A stretch of DNA of 64,000 nucleotides, from NCBI GenBank assembly GCA_963779805.1, contig CAVZZN010000006.1, positions 248,001 to 312,000 of the forward strand, given 5' to 3'. The translations under genes and the position numbers were made by a program. Origin of the DNA: CAIWHR01 sp963779805. GTDB taxonomy: Bacteria > Pseudomonadota > Gammaproteobacteria > Burkholderiales > Casimicrobiaceae. The notes below the pieces were generated by a model that ran no database searches, was not told the origin of the DNA, and worked only from the letters and a program-made list of their open reading frames with translations. This document shows, one piece after another, positions 29,187 to 37,810 of this stretch (positions are counted from its first letter, which is position 1; the number at the start of each line of letters is the position of its first letter).

Positions 29187-31432
29187 GCAGCGCCGATCGC
29201 CTGCAGCGTGCGCGAGCGCATCTCGCGGCGGGGAACGTGGTGGCCGCCCACGCGGACGCGGAAGCTTCCCTGCGCAGCGCGCGCACCGATCGCGACCGTT
29301 CGCAGGCCCGCCTGGTGCTCGCCGCGTGCGCGCAGAAGGCAGGCAACATCGCGTCCGGCGTGGACCACGCGCGTGCCGCCATCGCCGCCGATGCCGCCAA
29401 CGCGCTGGCCCATTACGTGCTGGCGCAGCTGCTCGAGGCGCAGAAGGACCTCGCGGGCGCGCTCGCGAGCGTGCAGCGGGCGGTCGACCTCGATCCCGCG
29501 TCGACCGCTGCGTGGTTCTATCGGGGCATTCTCGCGGGCGAAGCCGGGGACGTTGCGGGCGCAATCGCGGCCTTCGAGCGCACGGTCGAGCTCGATCCGA
29601 GGCACGCGCGGGCGTGGAACAACCTGGGCAACGCCTTGCGCATGCAAGGGCGCGCCGCCGATGCGCAGCGCGCCTTCGAGCGCGCGGTGGCGCTCAAGCC
29701 CGATTACTGGCTCGCCGTCGCCAATCTCGCGCGCTCCCTGCGCGACGTCGGCGAGGTGGAAAGCGCCGAAAGCCTGCTCCGCAGCGCCCTCGCCAATGCG
29801 GGGGAGACACCGTTCCGGCCGTTGCTGGTGCTGCTCGCCGGACTCACGCGCGAGCGCGGTCTCCTCGACGAATCGGCGCAGCTCTACTGGCGCGCGATCC
29901 AGGCTGCACCGAAAGACAGCGCGCCCGAGTGGTTTCACCTGGGCTGGGTGCTCGGCGAGCGCAACGAGCTCGCGAAAGCACGCGAGGCCTATGGTCGCGC
30001 GTACGCGCTCGACCGCGCGGAGCTGCGCGCGCTCCTCGGCGCGCATCTCGCGCTGCCGGTGGTCTATGCCGATGCCGACGCGCTGCAGCGCGCGCGTGCG
30101 GCATTTTCCGAAGGCCTCGACGCGCTCGAGCGCGACATCGCGGGTGCCGTGGCGGGGCTCGAGCCTGCGGCGGTCGTCGACGGTTTGCGCTGGGGCAATT
30201 TCTTCCTCGCGTACCAGGGTCGCAACGATCGCGACCTGCAGGCGCGATACGCGGCGATGGTGGCGCGCGCCGTCGAAGCTGGCGCTCCCCAGTGGCGCGA
30301 ACCGCTGCCCGCGCACCCGGTCACCGGACGCAGGATCCGCGTGGGCTTCGCGTCGGCGTTCCTGCACGTCGGCACGGTCGGCCGCTATTTCTCGAGCTGG
30401 ATCACCGAGCTGCCGCGCGATCGCTTCGAGGTGTTCGTCTACCACCTGTGGCCGGGCATGGACGACGTCGCAAACGCCGTGCACGCCCGCGCCGACGTGT
30501 TCAGGACCTTCGGCGGGAGCGAAGCGCGCCCGTCGTCGGTCGCACCTGCGATCCGCGCCGACGCGCTCGACCTGCTGATCTATCCCGAGCTTGGCATGGA
30601 CGTGACCTCGTTCGCGCTCGCCGCGCTGCGCCTTGCGCCGCGCCAGTGGTCCGCGTGGGGCCATCCGGTCACGACGGGGCACGCGACCATCGATGCGTTC
30701 CTCACCTGCGAAACGATGGAGCCCGCCGATGCGCGCGAGCACTACACCGAGCGCCTCCTGCTCCTGCCCGGCATCGGGACGCGCTACGGGCATCCGTCGA
30801 TCCCCACCGACGCGACTCGCGCGCGCTTCGGGTTGCCGGAAGACCGCGTGCTGCTGCTGTGCCCGCAATCGCTGTTCAAGATCCATCCCGACAACGACGA
30901 GCTTCTCGCCGAGGTGCTGCTCGCGAACCCCGACGCGCTGCTCCTCCTCTTTTCGGCGCGCCATCCCGCCGTGACGGACCACTTCATGCGCCGCGTGGAG
31001 CGCCGCTTCGCGCAGCGTGGCATCGCGGTGCGCGAGCGTGTCATGGTGCTGCCGCAGCTGCCGCACGACGACTACCTGCGCATCAACTGCGTCGCGGACG
31101 CGATGCTCGACACGCTGCACTGGTCCGGCGGCAACACCTCGCTCGATGCGCTCGGGTGCGGCCTGCCGGTCGTGACGCTGCCCGGTGCGTACATGCGCGG
31201 CCGGCAATCGGCGGCCATGCTGCGCCTGCTGGGCGTGGAGGAGCTCGTCGCGCGCGATCGCGCGGACTACGTGGCCATCGCATCGCGCCTCGTTCGCGAC
31301 ACCGCGTGGCGGGCGTCGCTCGCGCAGCGCATCCGCGACCATCACCCGCGGCTTTTCGGACGCGGCGATGCGCTCGCGCGGCTCGTGCAGCTGATCGAAT
31401 CCGAGGTCGCGCTGAATCGCGGCCCGGACTAA
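29183..31432 (+). CDS. TPR protein with GT41 (O-GlcNAc-transferase/SPINDLY-like) domain, second copy
   Basis: This uninterrupted 749-residue protein has about eight TPR-like repeats in its first 330 residues (ANALAHYVLAQLLEAQKDLA, ARAWNNLGNALRMQGRAADA) and a GT41 domain from about 380. Landmarks: RIRVGFASAFLHVGTVGRYF, APRQWSAWGHPVTTGHATID, FKIHPDNDELLAEVLLANPD with the UDP-binding-type Lys, and LDTLHWSGGNTSLDALGCGL. It is diverged from the first copy, so it is an old duplication or an independent recruit with its own target. It is the last gene of the plus-strand cluster; its TAA interlocks with the stop of the minus-strand gene. Relatives include bacterial HMW1C-type protein glycosyltransferases. 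Confidence 0.9.
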   Translation: MSSADRLQRARAHLAAGNVVAAHADAEASLRSARTDRDRSQARLVLAACAQKAGNIASGVDHARAAIAADAANALAHYVLAQLLEAQKDLAGALASVQRAVDLDPASTAAWFYRGILAGEAGDVAGAIAAFERTVELDPRHARAWNNLGNALRMQGRAADAQRAFERAVALKPDYWLAVANLARSLRDVGEVESAESLLRSALANAGETPFRPLLVLLAGLTRERGLLDESAQLYWRAIQAAPKDSAPEWFHLGWVLGERNELAKAREAYGRAYALDRAELRALLGAHLALPVVYADADALQRARAAFSEGLDALERDIAGAVAGLEPAAVVDGLRWGNFFLAYQGRNDRDLQARYAAMVARAVEAGAPQWREPLPAHPVTGRRIRVGFASAFLHVGTVGRYFSSWITELPRDRFEVFVYHLWPGMDDVANAVHARADVFRTFGGSEARPSSVAPAIRADALDLLIYPELGMDVTSFALAALRLAPRQWSAWGHPVTTGHATIDAFLTCETMEPADAREHYTERLLLLPGIGTRYGHPSIPTDATRARFGLPEDRVLLLCPQSLFKIHPDNDELLAEVLLANPDALLLLFSARHPAVTDHFMRRVERRFAQRGIAVRERVMVLPQLPHDDYLRINCVADAMLDTLHWSGGNTSLDALGCGLPVVTLPGAYMRGRQSAAMLRLLGVEELVARDRADYVAIASRLVRDTAWRASLAQRIRDHHPRLFGRGDALARLVQLIESEVALNRGPD

Positions 31433-33777
31433 CGGCCCCGGGCGCTGCGCTCCTCCAGCGCGAGCGCCACCGCATCGACGACGCTGCGCCAGTCGCCGGG
31501 AGCGCCCTGGCGGAAGAGGCGCATGGTCGGATACCACGGCGTCGCGTCGCCCGCGAGGCCCCAGCGCCAGTCGGGGGCGAACGGCAGCATCACCCAGGTC
31601 TCGCGGCCCAGCGCACCGGCAAGGTGGGCGATGCTCGTATCGACCGTGAGCACGAGATCGAGCTCCGCGATCAGCGCGGCGATCGCATCGAAGTCGTTGC
31701 GCGCCGCGAGCTCCGTGAGTGGCGGCCCGGCCGCGGAATCCTTCTGCAGCGAGACCCACCCCACGCCGGGCATGCGCAGCAGCGGCTCCAGCGCTTCGTA
31801 CGGTGCCGAGCGGCGTCGATCGTTGCTGTGGCCACGGCTGCCATGCCAGCACAATCCGATGTTCAGCGCATGGGAGCGCGGCAGCTCGCCGTGCGCTTTC
31901 GTGCGCAATGCGGCGTCCGCGGTGAGGTAGGGCGTTGCGTGCGGAACGTTGTCGCGACCGATGCCGAGCACGCCGGCCGTCGATAGCAGCGGCAGGTAGG
32001 CGTCGTGCGCGGGGAGTGGATCCTCCGGCGCGCACACGCCCGCAACGCCCGGGGCCGTGGCCAGCAGGTTGCGCAGCAGCGCGGGTGCCTGGACCAGCAC
32101 GCGCACGCCGCGTTGCGCGAGCGGCGCCGCAAAGCGGACGAACTGCAGCGCGTCGCCCAGGCCCTGCTCGGCCGTGAGCAGAAGTGTCATGCCCGACACG
32201 ACGCGGCCGTCCCAGCGCCGTGCAGGATCGAGCCCGGACCCGCCGCCGAGCTCGCGCAACGCGAGGCGCCACTCGTATTCCTTCCAGCCCTCGGCGAAGT
32301 CGCCGCGGGCGAGCAATGCGAGCGCGAGGTTCCAGTGCGCCTCGCCGAACCGCGGCTGGTGCACGAGCGCGTGCCGATAGGCTTCGACGGCTTCGTCGAC
32401 GCGATTCGAGGCCTGCAGCGCAAGCCCCAGGTTGTTCCACGCCGTCGCGTGCACCGGACGCAACGCGAGCGCGCGGCGATAGGCGGCGATCGCCTTTTCC
32501 GGCTCGTCGTTCGCTGCGAGCGCGAGTCCGAGGTTGTTGTGGAACTCGGGCTCGGCCGGTGCCACGCGCGCGGCGGCCTCGAGCAGCGGCAGCGCGTGCG
32601 CGAGATCGTGGCGCTGGTAGTGCAGCACGCCGAGGTAGTGCATGGCCACCGGATGGCCGGGCACTTGCTCGAGCGCGGCGCGGTAACCGCGCTCCGCCGC
32701 ATCGAGCCGGCCCTGCTGATGCTCGGCCATTGCCGCGCGCACGAGCGCGTCGGGATCGTGCGTTGGCGCGGTGGCGGTCGATGCTGCGGCGCCGGTGGTG
32801 GTGTTGGTCGCTGCCGCCGCCCGCGTGCTCGGATCGGTGGCTGCCACGGTGCCCCTGTCGGCTGCTGCGGTCCCGCCTGCAGCTGCGCTCGCGAGCGCGC
32901 CGTGACACTGCTTGTACTTGCGGCCGCTGCCGCACGGACACGGCTCGTTGCGCCCGACCACCGGCGGCTGGGCGAGCGACGCCCGTGCGCGTTGCAGTAT
33001 CGTCGCAGGCTCTGCGGCGTCCGGCGTCGCGTGCAGGATGCGCAGCGCGATCGCCTCGACAGCCTGCCACTGCTGCAGGGCTGCGCAATTGCGCATGAGC
33101 TGGAGGAATTGCGGGGAGCGCGCGATGGAATCGGGAAAGCCGCTTGCGAGCGCCGCGATCTCCGCGGCGGGCACCGTGCGGCAGAAGTTGAAGAGGCCAT
33201 GGAACCCGAACGGTGTCCCGATCGGGTACGCGGCTTCGAATGCGAAGCGGTCCGCCAGCGCCTCGTCGGCATAGCGAATGCCGTATTCGGCTTCGAGCAG
33301 GGGCCGCGCGAGGCGGCCGATGGTCGTGTCCTCGGCCTCCGTGGTCCCGATGCGGGCATCCTGCAAGGCTTCGAGCAGGCGCCACGATCGCAGCGAGAAG
33401 CCGCCGTTGCCCACGCGCATGCCGTCGTCGTACCAGAACCACTTGGCGCCGATGTAGTCGCAGGCGAGAAACTCGGGCGTCCAGGCCGAGGGATTCACCA
33501 CGTAGCCGTCCCACTGCACGAGCAGCACGTGCGACGTGTGCACATACGGCAGCATGCCCTTGAGCACGAACGCCGAGTAGTCCTGGCGCGATGCGAGCGG
33601 ACCGATGTCGATCACGTCGATGCCCGGCGGCACCTCGACGCTCGCCGGGAGTGCGTGGGTGAGGAAGAGCGACCTGCCGAACCTCACGCCGGCGCGCGAG
33701 CGCGACAGCGCACGCAACGAGAGCATGGGGTACGCGGTATCGATGCAGCACAGCGTGACTTCGGAGAGGGCGAGCAT
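31429..33777 (-). CDS. Fusion protein: DUF5672 domain, SEC-C zinc motif, TPR repeats, GT9-like domain
   Basis: Residues 1 to ~230 match the DUF5672 pattern found in polysaccharide clusters: LFLTHALPASVEVPPGIDVI, HVLLVQWDGYVVNPSAWTPE, DYIGAKWFWYDDGMRVGNGG. Residues 277-293 are a SEC-C zinc motif (NEPCPCGSGRKYKQCHG). An Ala/Thr linker leads to about four TPR repeats (FHNNLGLALAANDEPEKAIA). The last ~270 residues resemble the C-terminal half of heptosyltransferase-like GT9 enzymes: TLLLTAEQGLGDALQFVRFA, IGLCWHGSRGHSNDRRRSAP, and LTVDTSIAHLAGALGRETWV. Length 782 residues, no break. It closes the minus-strand operon. The substrate is unknown; the domain set suggests handling of a glycoprotein or glycan. 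Confidence 0.85.
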   Translation of the reverse strand: MLALSEVTLCCIDTAYPMLSLRALSRSRAGVRFGRSLFLTHALPASVEVPPGIDVIDIGPLASRQDYSAFVLKGMLPYVHTSHVLLVQWDGYVVNPSAWTPEFLACDYIGAKWFWYDDGMRVGNGGFSLRSWRLLEALQDARIGTTEAEDTTIGRLARPLLEAEYGIRYADEALADRFAFEAAYPIGTPFGFHGLFNFCRTVPAAEIAALASGFPDSIARSPQFLQLMRNCAALQQWQAVEAIALRILHATPDAAEPATILQRARASLAQPPVVGRNEPCPCGSGRKYKQCHGALASAAAGGTAAADRGTVAATDPSTRAAAATNTTTGAAASTATAPTHDPDALVRAAMAEHQQGRLDAAERGYRAALEQVPGHPVAMHYLGVLHYQRHDLAHALPLLEAAARVAPAEPEFHNNLGLALAANDEPEKAIAAYRRALALRPVHATAWNNLGLALQASNRVDEAVEAYRHALVHQPRFGEAHWNLALALLARGDFAEGWKEYEWRLALRELGGGSGLDPARRWDGRVVSGMTLLLTAEQGLGDALQFVRFAAPLAQRGVRVLVQAPALLRNLLATAPGVAGVCAPEDPLPAHDAYLPLLSTAGVLGIGRDNVPHATPYLTADAALRTKAHGELPRSHALNIGLCWHGSRGHSNDRRRSAPYEALEPLLRMPGVGWVSLQKDSAAGPPLTELAARNDFDAIAALIAELDLVLTVDTSIAHLAGALGRETWVMLPFAPDWRWGLAGDATPWYPTMRLFRQGAPGDWRSVVDAVALALEERSARGR

Positions 33778-33784
33778 GCGTGTC

Positions 33785-35212
33785 TCAGGCGGGCAGGGCA
33801 GGCGTGGCGGGTGCGCTCTCGCGCGTGGTCCAGCGCAGTGTCCAGGCGCGCGCGAACGCTGCGAACGCGGACACCATCGCGATGACGAGCACCGGAGCCA
33901 TGTGCAGCGTCGCGCGGTTGACGGTGGTCTGATTCGCCACCCATGCGCCCGCGCTGGTGAACCCGAACACCACGCCGAGCCACAACAGCCCTGCGGCCAC
34001 GATCGCGGTCATTGCAACGAGCGGCGGCTCGAGCAGCCGTTTCCCCGCGAGGAGGGCGGCGCCGACCACGCCATAGAACAGGAGGTGCCAGTTCCCCAGC
34101 AGGAAGTAGGCGCGGGCGAGGGCATCCCACGCGAGATCGAAATCGAGATGCAGGCGATAGTGCATGACGACCGGTGACGTTTGAGCAAGGACCGCGAGCC
34201 CCAGCAGTCCGGCGGCGAACCCCGCGCCGATGAGGCGCAAGGCGCGCTTCGGCGCGAGGACCGGCACGATCGCCGGCAGCAGCGTGGCGGCCCATCCGAT
34301 GCCCGGCTGCTTCACCTGCGTGCACGCGAAGGCAAGCCCGAGGGCGAGCACGAGGTCGGTCCATTGCCGGGTCTTCGTCCACGCCAGCATGGCGAGAACG
34401 GCGACGGTGTAGTACGCCGCCAGGGGCATGTCGGCATACCCGGCGAGCGCCACGTGCACGTCGAGCAGGGGCAGCGTCGCGACGAACGCCGCGGCGATGA
34501 TCGCCGCGCCGGGACCGCAGTCGATGCGCCGCATGCCGCCGTACACGGCGAGTACCAGCGCCACGGCGATCGCGAGCCACGGCCAATTCATGAGCGCGTC
34601 GTCCCAGCGCCCGAGCGCGATGCACGACCAGACCTGGAGCAAGGGCACGGTCGGCGGATATTCGGGAGACGCATCGAAGAAGAGGGCGCCGTTCGCGGCG
34701 AACCACGCATCCGCGCGCGCGAACGCAGCGAGATGACCGAGCTCGTACCACACGCGCGCCTTGGTGGCCCACTGGATCCATGCGTCCCACGGAAACAACG
34801 GTCGCAGGCCGACCTCCACGCCGAGCAGCACCGCGCGCACGATGAGCCACGCGATCGCCATCCACCACACGATGCGTGCTCCGCGCGCGGAGCACGGAGC
34901 GGCGAGGAACGAGCGCCCCATCCTGGCGAGGTTCGCGCCCCCGTGGCGACGCCAGGCGAGCATGGCGAGCCCTGCCGTGATCGCCAGCAGGGGCAGCGCA
35001 ATCGCGAGCAGGCCGAAGCGGATGCCGGCGTACGACAGCACGCGCATCCACAGCGTGAGCACGAAGGCGCCGGCGAGATAGCCAACCCCTGCGATCCATG
35101 CCGCTTCGCCCGGCCCCGCGACGCTGCGCGAGCGCGCCTGGATCGCGAGCAGCAGGGCCATCCCGAGCGCGCAGGGCAGCGCGATGCCGGCGACGATGCG
35201 CAGCGCATCCAT
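33785..35212 (-). CDS. Polytopic membrane protein, GT-C-type glycosyltransferase-like
   Basis: The 475-residue protein has about ten to twelve hydrophobic segments, starting IVAGIALPCALGMALLLAIQ. The first large loop carries RPLFPWDAWIQWATKARVWY, followed by ASPEYPPTVPLLQVWSCIAL. Such a WDAW/EYPP arrangement is seen in membrane glycosyltransferases that use lipid-phosphate sugars (the mannosyl/arabinosyltransferase superfamily), though I cannot name the family. It would add a sugar on the periplasmic side. It lies two bases after the stop of its upstream neighbour and eight bases before the start of the DUF5672 fusion gene, so it is inside a tight operon. Confidence 0.75.
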   Translation of the reverse strand: MDALRIVAGIALPCALGMALLLAIQARSRSVAGPGEAAWIAGVGYLAGAFVLTLWMRVLSYAGIRFGLLAIALPLLAITAGLAMLAWRRHGGANLARMGRSFLAAPCSARGARIVWWMAIAWLIVRAVLLGVEVGLRPLFPWDAWIQWATKARVWYELGHLAAFARADAWFAANGALFFDASPEYPPTVPLLQVWSCIALGRWDDALMNWPWLAIAVALVLAVYGGMRRIDCGPGAAIIAAAFVATLPLLDVHVALAGYADMPLAAYYTVAVLAMLAWTKTRQWTDLVLALGLAFACTQVKQPGIGWAATLLPAIVPVLAPKRALRLIGAGFAAGLLGLAVLAQTSPVVMHYRLHLDFDLAWDALARAYFLLGNWHLLFYGVVGAALLAGKRLLEPPLVAMTAIVAAGLLWLGVVFGFTSAGAWVANQTTVNRATLHMAPVLVIAMVSAFAAFARAWTLRWTTRESAPATPALPA

Positions 35213-35214
35213 GC

Positions 35215-36450
35215 TCACAGGATCCGGAACAATGCAGCACCGGGCTCGACGAGCACCACCTCGGCCTTGAGCGGCGGATGCTCGTCCCAGCGCAGATGCA
35301 GGTTGGCAGCGTCGTACTGGATGCCGCGTCGCTGGTACACCACGAGGTAGTCGCCGGCGTGCATCAGCGCGGGATCCGGAATGCGGGCCGAGAACGGATC
35401 GAAGTACACGTTGCGCGGATACAGGTGATACGCGCCGCGCCCGCGGAAATACTCGTTGTCGGACGCCATGAACACGCGCACCGGACCCTCGGGCAGCTTC
35501 GCGCGGACGCGCTCGATGAACGCGTACAGCGGCCCGTCGGTCGCGGCAAGCCGGCGTTCGTGCGCATCCTTGCCCGCGAACTCCGCGATGGTGAGGCGCG
35601 CGTCGCGGACGAGGTTCGTGGCCCAGCGCACGTCCGCCAGCATCCAGGCGGCTACGAACATCGCGGCCAGCGCGATCGGAAATGCACTCGCGTGCTTCAT
35701 GCGCCATGCGAGGGCCAGCCACAGCGCGGCGCCCAGGACTACGCCTGCGGTCAGCAACGCCGGCAGCGGCAGCGCCTGCATGTCGGCACCGCCCGACACC
35801 GTGTTGATGGACGTGTTGGTCCACGGCTCCAGCGTGAACCACTCCGTCGCGCGCTGACGCAGCACGCCCACGATGCCCATCGGTATTGCGGCGATCCCCT
35901 CGATGCGCACCGCGCGCGCATCTTCCAGCTGAATCGCGAGTGCGAGCCCGGAGATGTTGCCGATCCAGTCCGGATTGCCCGCCAGGGTGACGGCGGCGAG
36001 GTGGCCGGAGACCACCGGAATCGCGACCGCGCTCAGCTTCTCGGGCCGATAGTCGCTGCGCCAGAGCAGGCGCACGTTCGCATCGGCCGGGACGTCGGAG
36101 GCCGACCACGCGATGACGGGATAGCTGTCGGATCGTATCTGCGATCCGATCGCGGCAATGATGATGTTGGATGCATCCGCGGGCGTGACGATGAGCGCGT
36201 CGCCGTGCTGCGCGGCCCGGCCGCGGCTCACGCCGATCTCCTTTGCGGGCCACGAGCGCGTCTGCGCCGATGGCCACCACGGCCCGGGTGTCGCCAGCGC
36301 CGCATAGACCGCAGCGCACGCGACGAGCGCCACGGCCAGCAGCGCGAGCGCCGAACGTACGACGCGCGAATCCGGACGAGGGACTGCGGTTTCGGGGAGC
36401 GGACCGGGTTCGGGGGTCAGCGGGCGTTGCGACTCTGCAGGATGTGCCAC
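35215..36450 (-). CDS. Membrane protein of unknown function in polysaccharide operon
   Basis: The start is uncertain: no ATG lies near the N-terminus. GTG at 36450, inside the end of the upstream gene, gives 411 residues and is my choice; a CTG further in is possible. One membrane helix near residues 33-55 (ALALLAVALVACAAVYAALA) is followed by a soluble, probably periplasmic, beta-rich part (IIIAAIGSQIRSDSYPVIAW, LAIQLEDARAVRIEG). Two more helices (LPALLTAGVVLGAALWLALA; FPIALAAMFVAAWMLADVRW) precede a C-terminal domain with VRVFMASDNEYFRGRGAYHL and GDYLVVYQRRGIQYD. I do not recognise the family. Its place between WcaJ and a membrane transferase suggests a part in glycan assembly. Confidence 0.72.
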   Translation of the reverse strand: MAHPAESQRPLTPEPGPLPETAVPRPDSRVVRSALALLAVALVACAAVYAALATPGPWWPSAQTRSWPAKEIGVSRGRAAQHGDALIVTPADASNIIIAAIGSQIRSDSYPVIAWSASDVPADANVRLLWRSDYRPEKLSAVAIPVVSGHLAAVTLAGNPDWIGNISGLALAIQLEDARAVRIEGIAAIPMGIVGVLRQRATEWFTLEPWTNTSINTVSGGADMQALPLPALLTAGVVLGAALWLALAWRMKHASAFPIALAAMFVAAWMLADVRWATNLVRDARLTIAEFAGKDAHERRLAATDGPLYAFIERVRAKLPEGPVRVFMASDNEYFRGRGAYHLYPRNVYFDPFSARIPDPALMHAGDYLVVYQRRGIQYDAANLHLRWDEHPPLKAEVVLVEPGAALFRIL

Positions 36451-37808
36451 AACGTCATCGCCAGGATGCGCAGGTCGAACCAAAGGGACCAGTGGTCGAT
36501 GTAGTAGAGATCGTATTGTATCCGCCGGGCAACGTCGGTGTTCCCGCGAAGATCGTTCACCTGCGCCCATCCCGTCATGCCCGCCTTCACCAGGTGCTTC
36601 TGCATGTAGCCGGGGATCTCGTGCCTGAACTGCTCGACGAACTCGGGACGCTCGGGGCGCGGGCCCACGAGCGACATGTCGCCCTTGATCACGTTGAGCA
36701 GCTGCGGCAGCTCGTCGAGGCTGAAGCGCCGCAGGAACGCGCCGAGCGGCGTCAGATGGCCGGAAGCCTGCCCGGACCACCGCGGGCCATCGGCTTCCGC
36801 ATCGACGTGCATCGTGCGGAATTTCAGCATGTCGAAACACAGGCCGTTCCACGTCATGCGCTGCTGGCGATAGAGCACCGGACCGCGCGAGGTCATCTTG
36901 ACGGCCAAGGCGATGGCGACGAGCGCCGGTGCGGCGAGCAGGAGCGCGACCAGGCCGAACGCGAGATCCTCCACCGCCTTGATCAGGCGGTTGAAGCCCG
37001 CGATCGGCGTTTCGGTGAGCGAGATCACGGGCAGGCCGGCGACTTCGGTCAGCGAATGGTTCAGCAGGTGGAAGCTGTAGATGTCGGGGACGAAGCGCAC
37101 TTCGACGGGCGCGTCGCGCAGCGCCGTGAGGATGTCGCGAATGCGTGCCTCGGCGCGCAGCGGCAGTGCGATCCAGACCTGGTCGATGCCGTTCGGCGTC
37201 AGGTCCGCCGCGATGCGCCCGGTGGGGCCGAGCACCGGCCGACCGTCGATCACCTCGCCCGCCTTCGCCGGATCGTCGTCGTAAAAGCCGACGACGTTGA
37301 GTCCGGTCCACGCGGCTGCGCTCAGACGCTCCGCAATCTCGCGGCCGAGATCGCCCGCTCCGACCACCACGATGTGCCGGAGGTTGTAGCCGCGCCGGCG
37401 CAATGCCCGCAGCGTGACGCGAACCACGATGCGCGTGACGGCGCTCGACGCGAAGCTGCCGATCAGCCAGCCCGTGAACCAGACGCGAGAGTACGCGTTG
37501 CCCGACTTGGTGGCGAAGATCGTGATGCCCGCGAGCGCACCGACGCTCGCCCACGCGAACAGCAGGCGTTGCAGCTCGTCCGCCACGCTCGCGCCGCGTT
37601 GCGCTTCGTAGAGCCGGAACAGCGGGAAGAGGGCGACGATCGCGAGCGCCGCTGCCAGCATGAAGAAGACGTAATTCTCCGGAAGCGGCAGCGTGCGCAG
37701 ATAGGCGAGATACGCGATCAGGCCGACGACGATCGCAATGACGGGGTCGCTCGCGCGCAGGATCAACGCGAACTGCGAGGCATGCGGCTTGAGCATGGGC
37801 CGATGCAT
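36417..37808 (-). CDS. wcaJ: Undecaprenyl-phosphate sugar phosphotransferase (WcaJ/PssY-type)
   Basis: This enzyme starts glycan synthesis by moving a sugar phosphate, typically glucose-1-P, to undecaprenyl phosphate in the inner membrane. The 463-residue protein has four N-terminal membrane helices, a CoA-binding-like Rossmann fold (HIVVVGAGDLGREIAERLSA), a fifth membrane helix (DLAFGLVALLLAAPALVAIA) and the catalytic C-domain: KMTSRGPVLYRQQRMTWNGL, FDMLKFRTMHVDAEADGP, LRRFSLDELPQLLNVIKGDM, SLVGPRPERPEFVEQF and GMTGWAQVNDLRGNTDVARR. That is the full-length form, in contrast to the short form of many initiators. The start is two bases past the stop of the upstream transferase. Confidence 0.93.
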   Translation of the reverse strand: MHRPMLKPHASQFALILRASDPVIAIVVGLIAYLAYLRTLPLPENYVFFMLAAALAIVALFPLFRLYEAQRGASVADELQRLLFAWASVGALAGITIFATKSGNAYSRVWFTGWLIGSFASSAVTRIVVRVTLRALRRRGYNLRHIVVVGAGDLGREIAERLSAAAWTGLNVVGFYDDDPAKAGEVIDGRPVLGPTGRIAADLTPNGIDQVWIALPLRAEARIRDILTALRDAPVEVRFVPDIYSFHLLNHSLTEVAGLPVISLTETPIAGFNRLIKAVEDLAFGLVALLLAAPALVAIALAVKMTSRGPVLYRQQRMTWNGLCFDMLKFRTMHVDAEADGPRWSGQASGHLTPLGAFLRRFSLDELPQLLNVIKGDMSLVGPRPERPEFVEQFRHEIPGYMQKHLVKAGMTGWAQVNDLRGNTDVARRIQYDLYYIDHWSLWFDLRILAMTLWHILQSRNAR

Positions 37809-37810
37809 GC

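Noticed and set aside
29165..33751. Minus-strand open frame of about 1528 codons
   Set aside because: It runs through the complement of one gene and an alternative frame of the next; no conserved motif is seen and the real genes on both strands account for the region.
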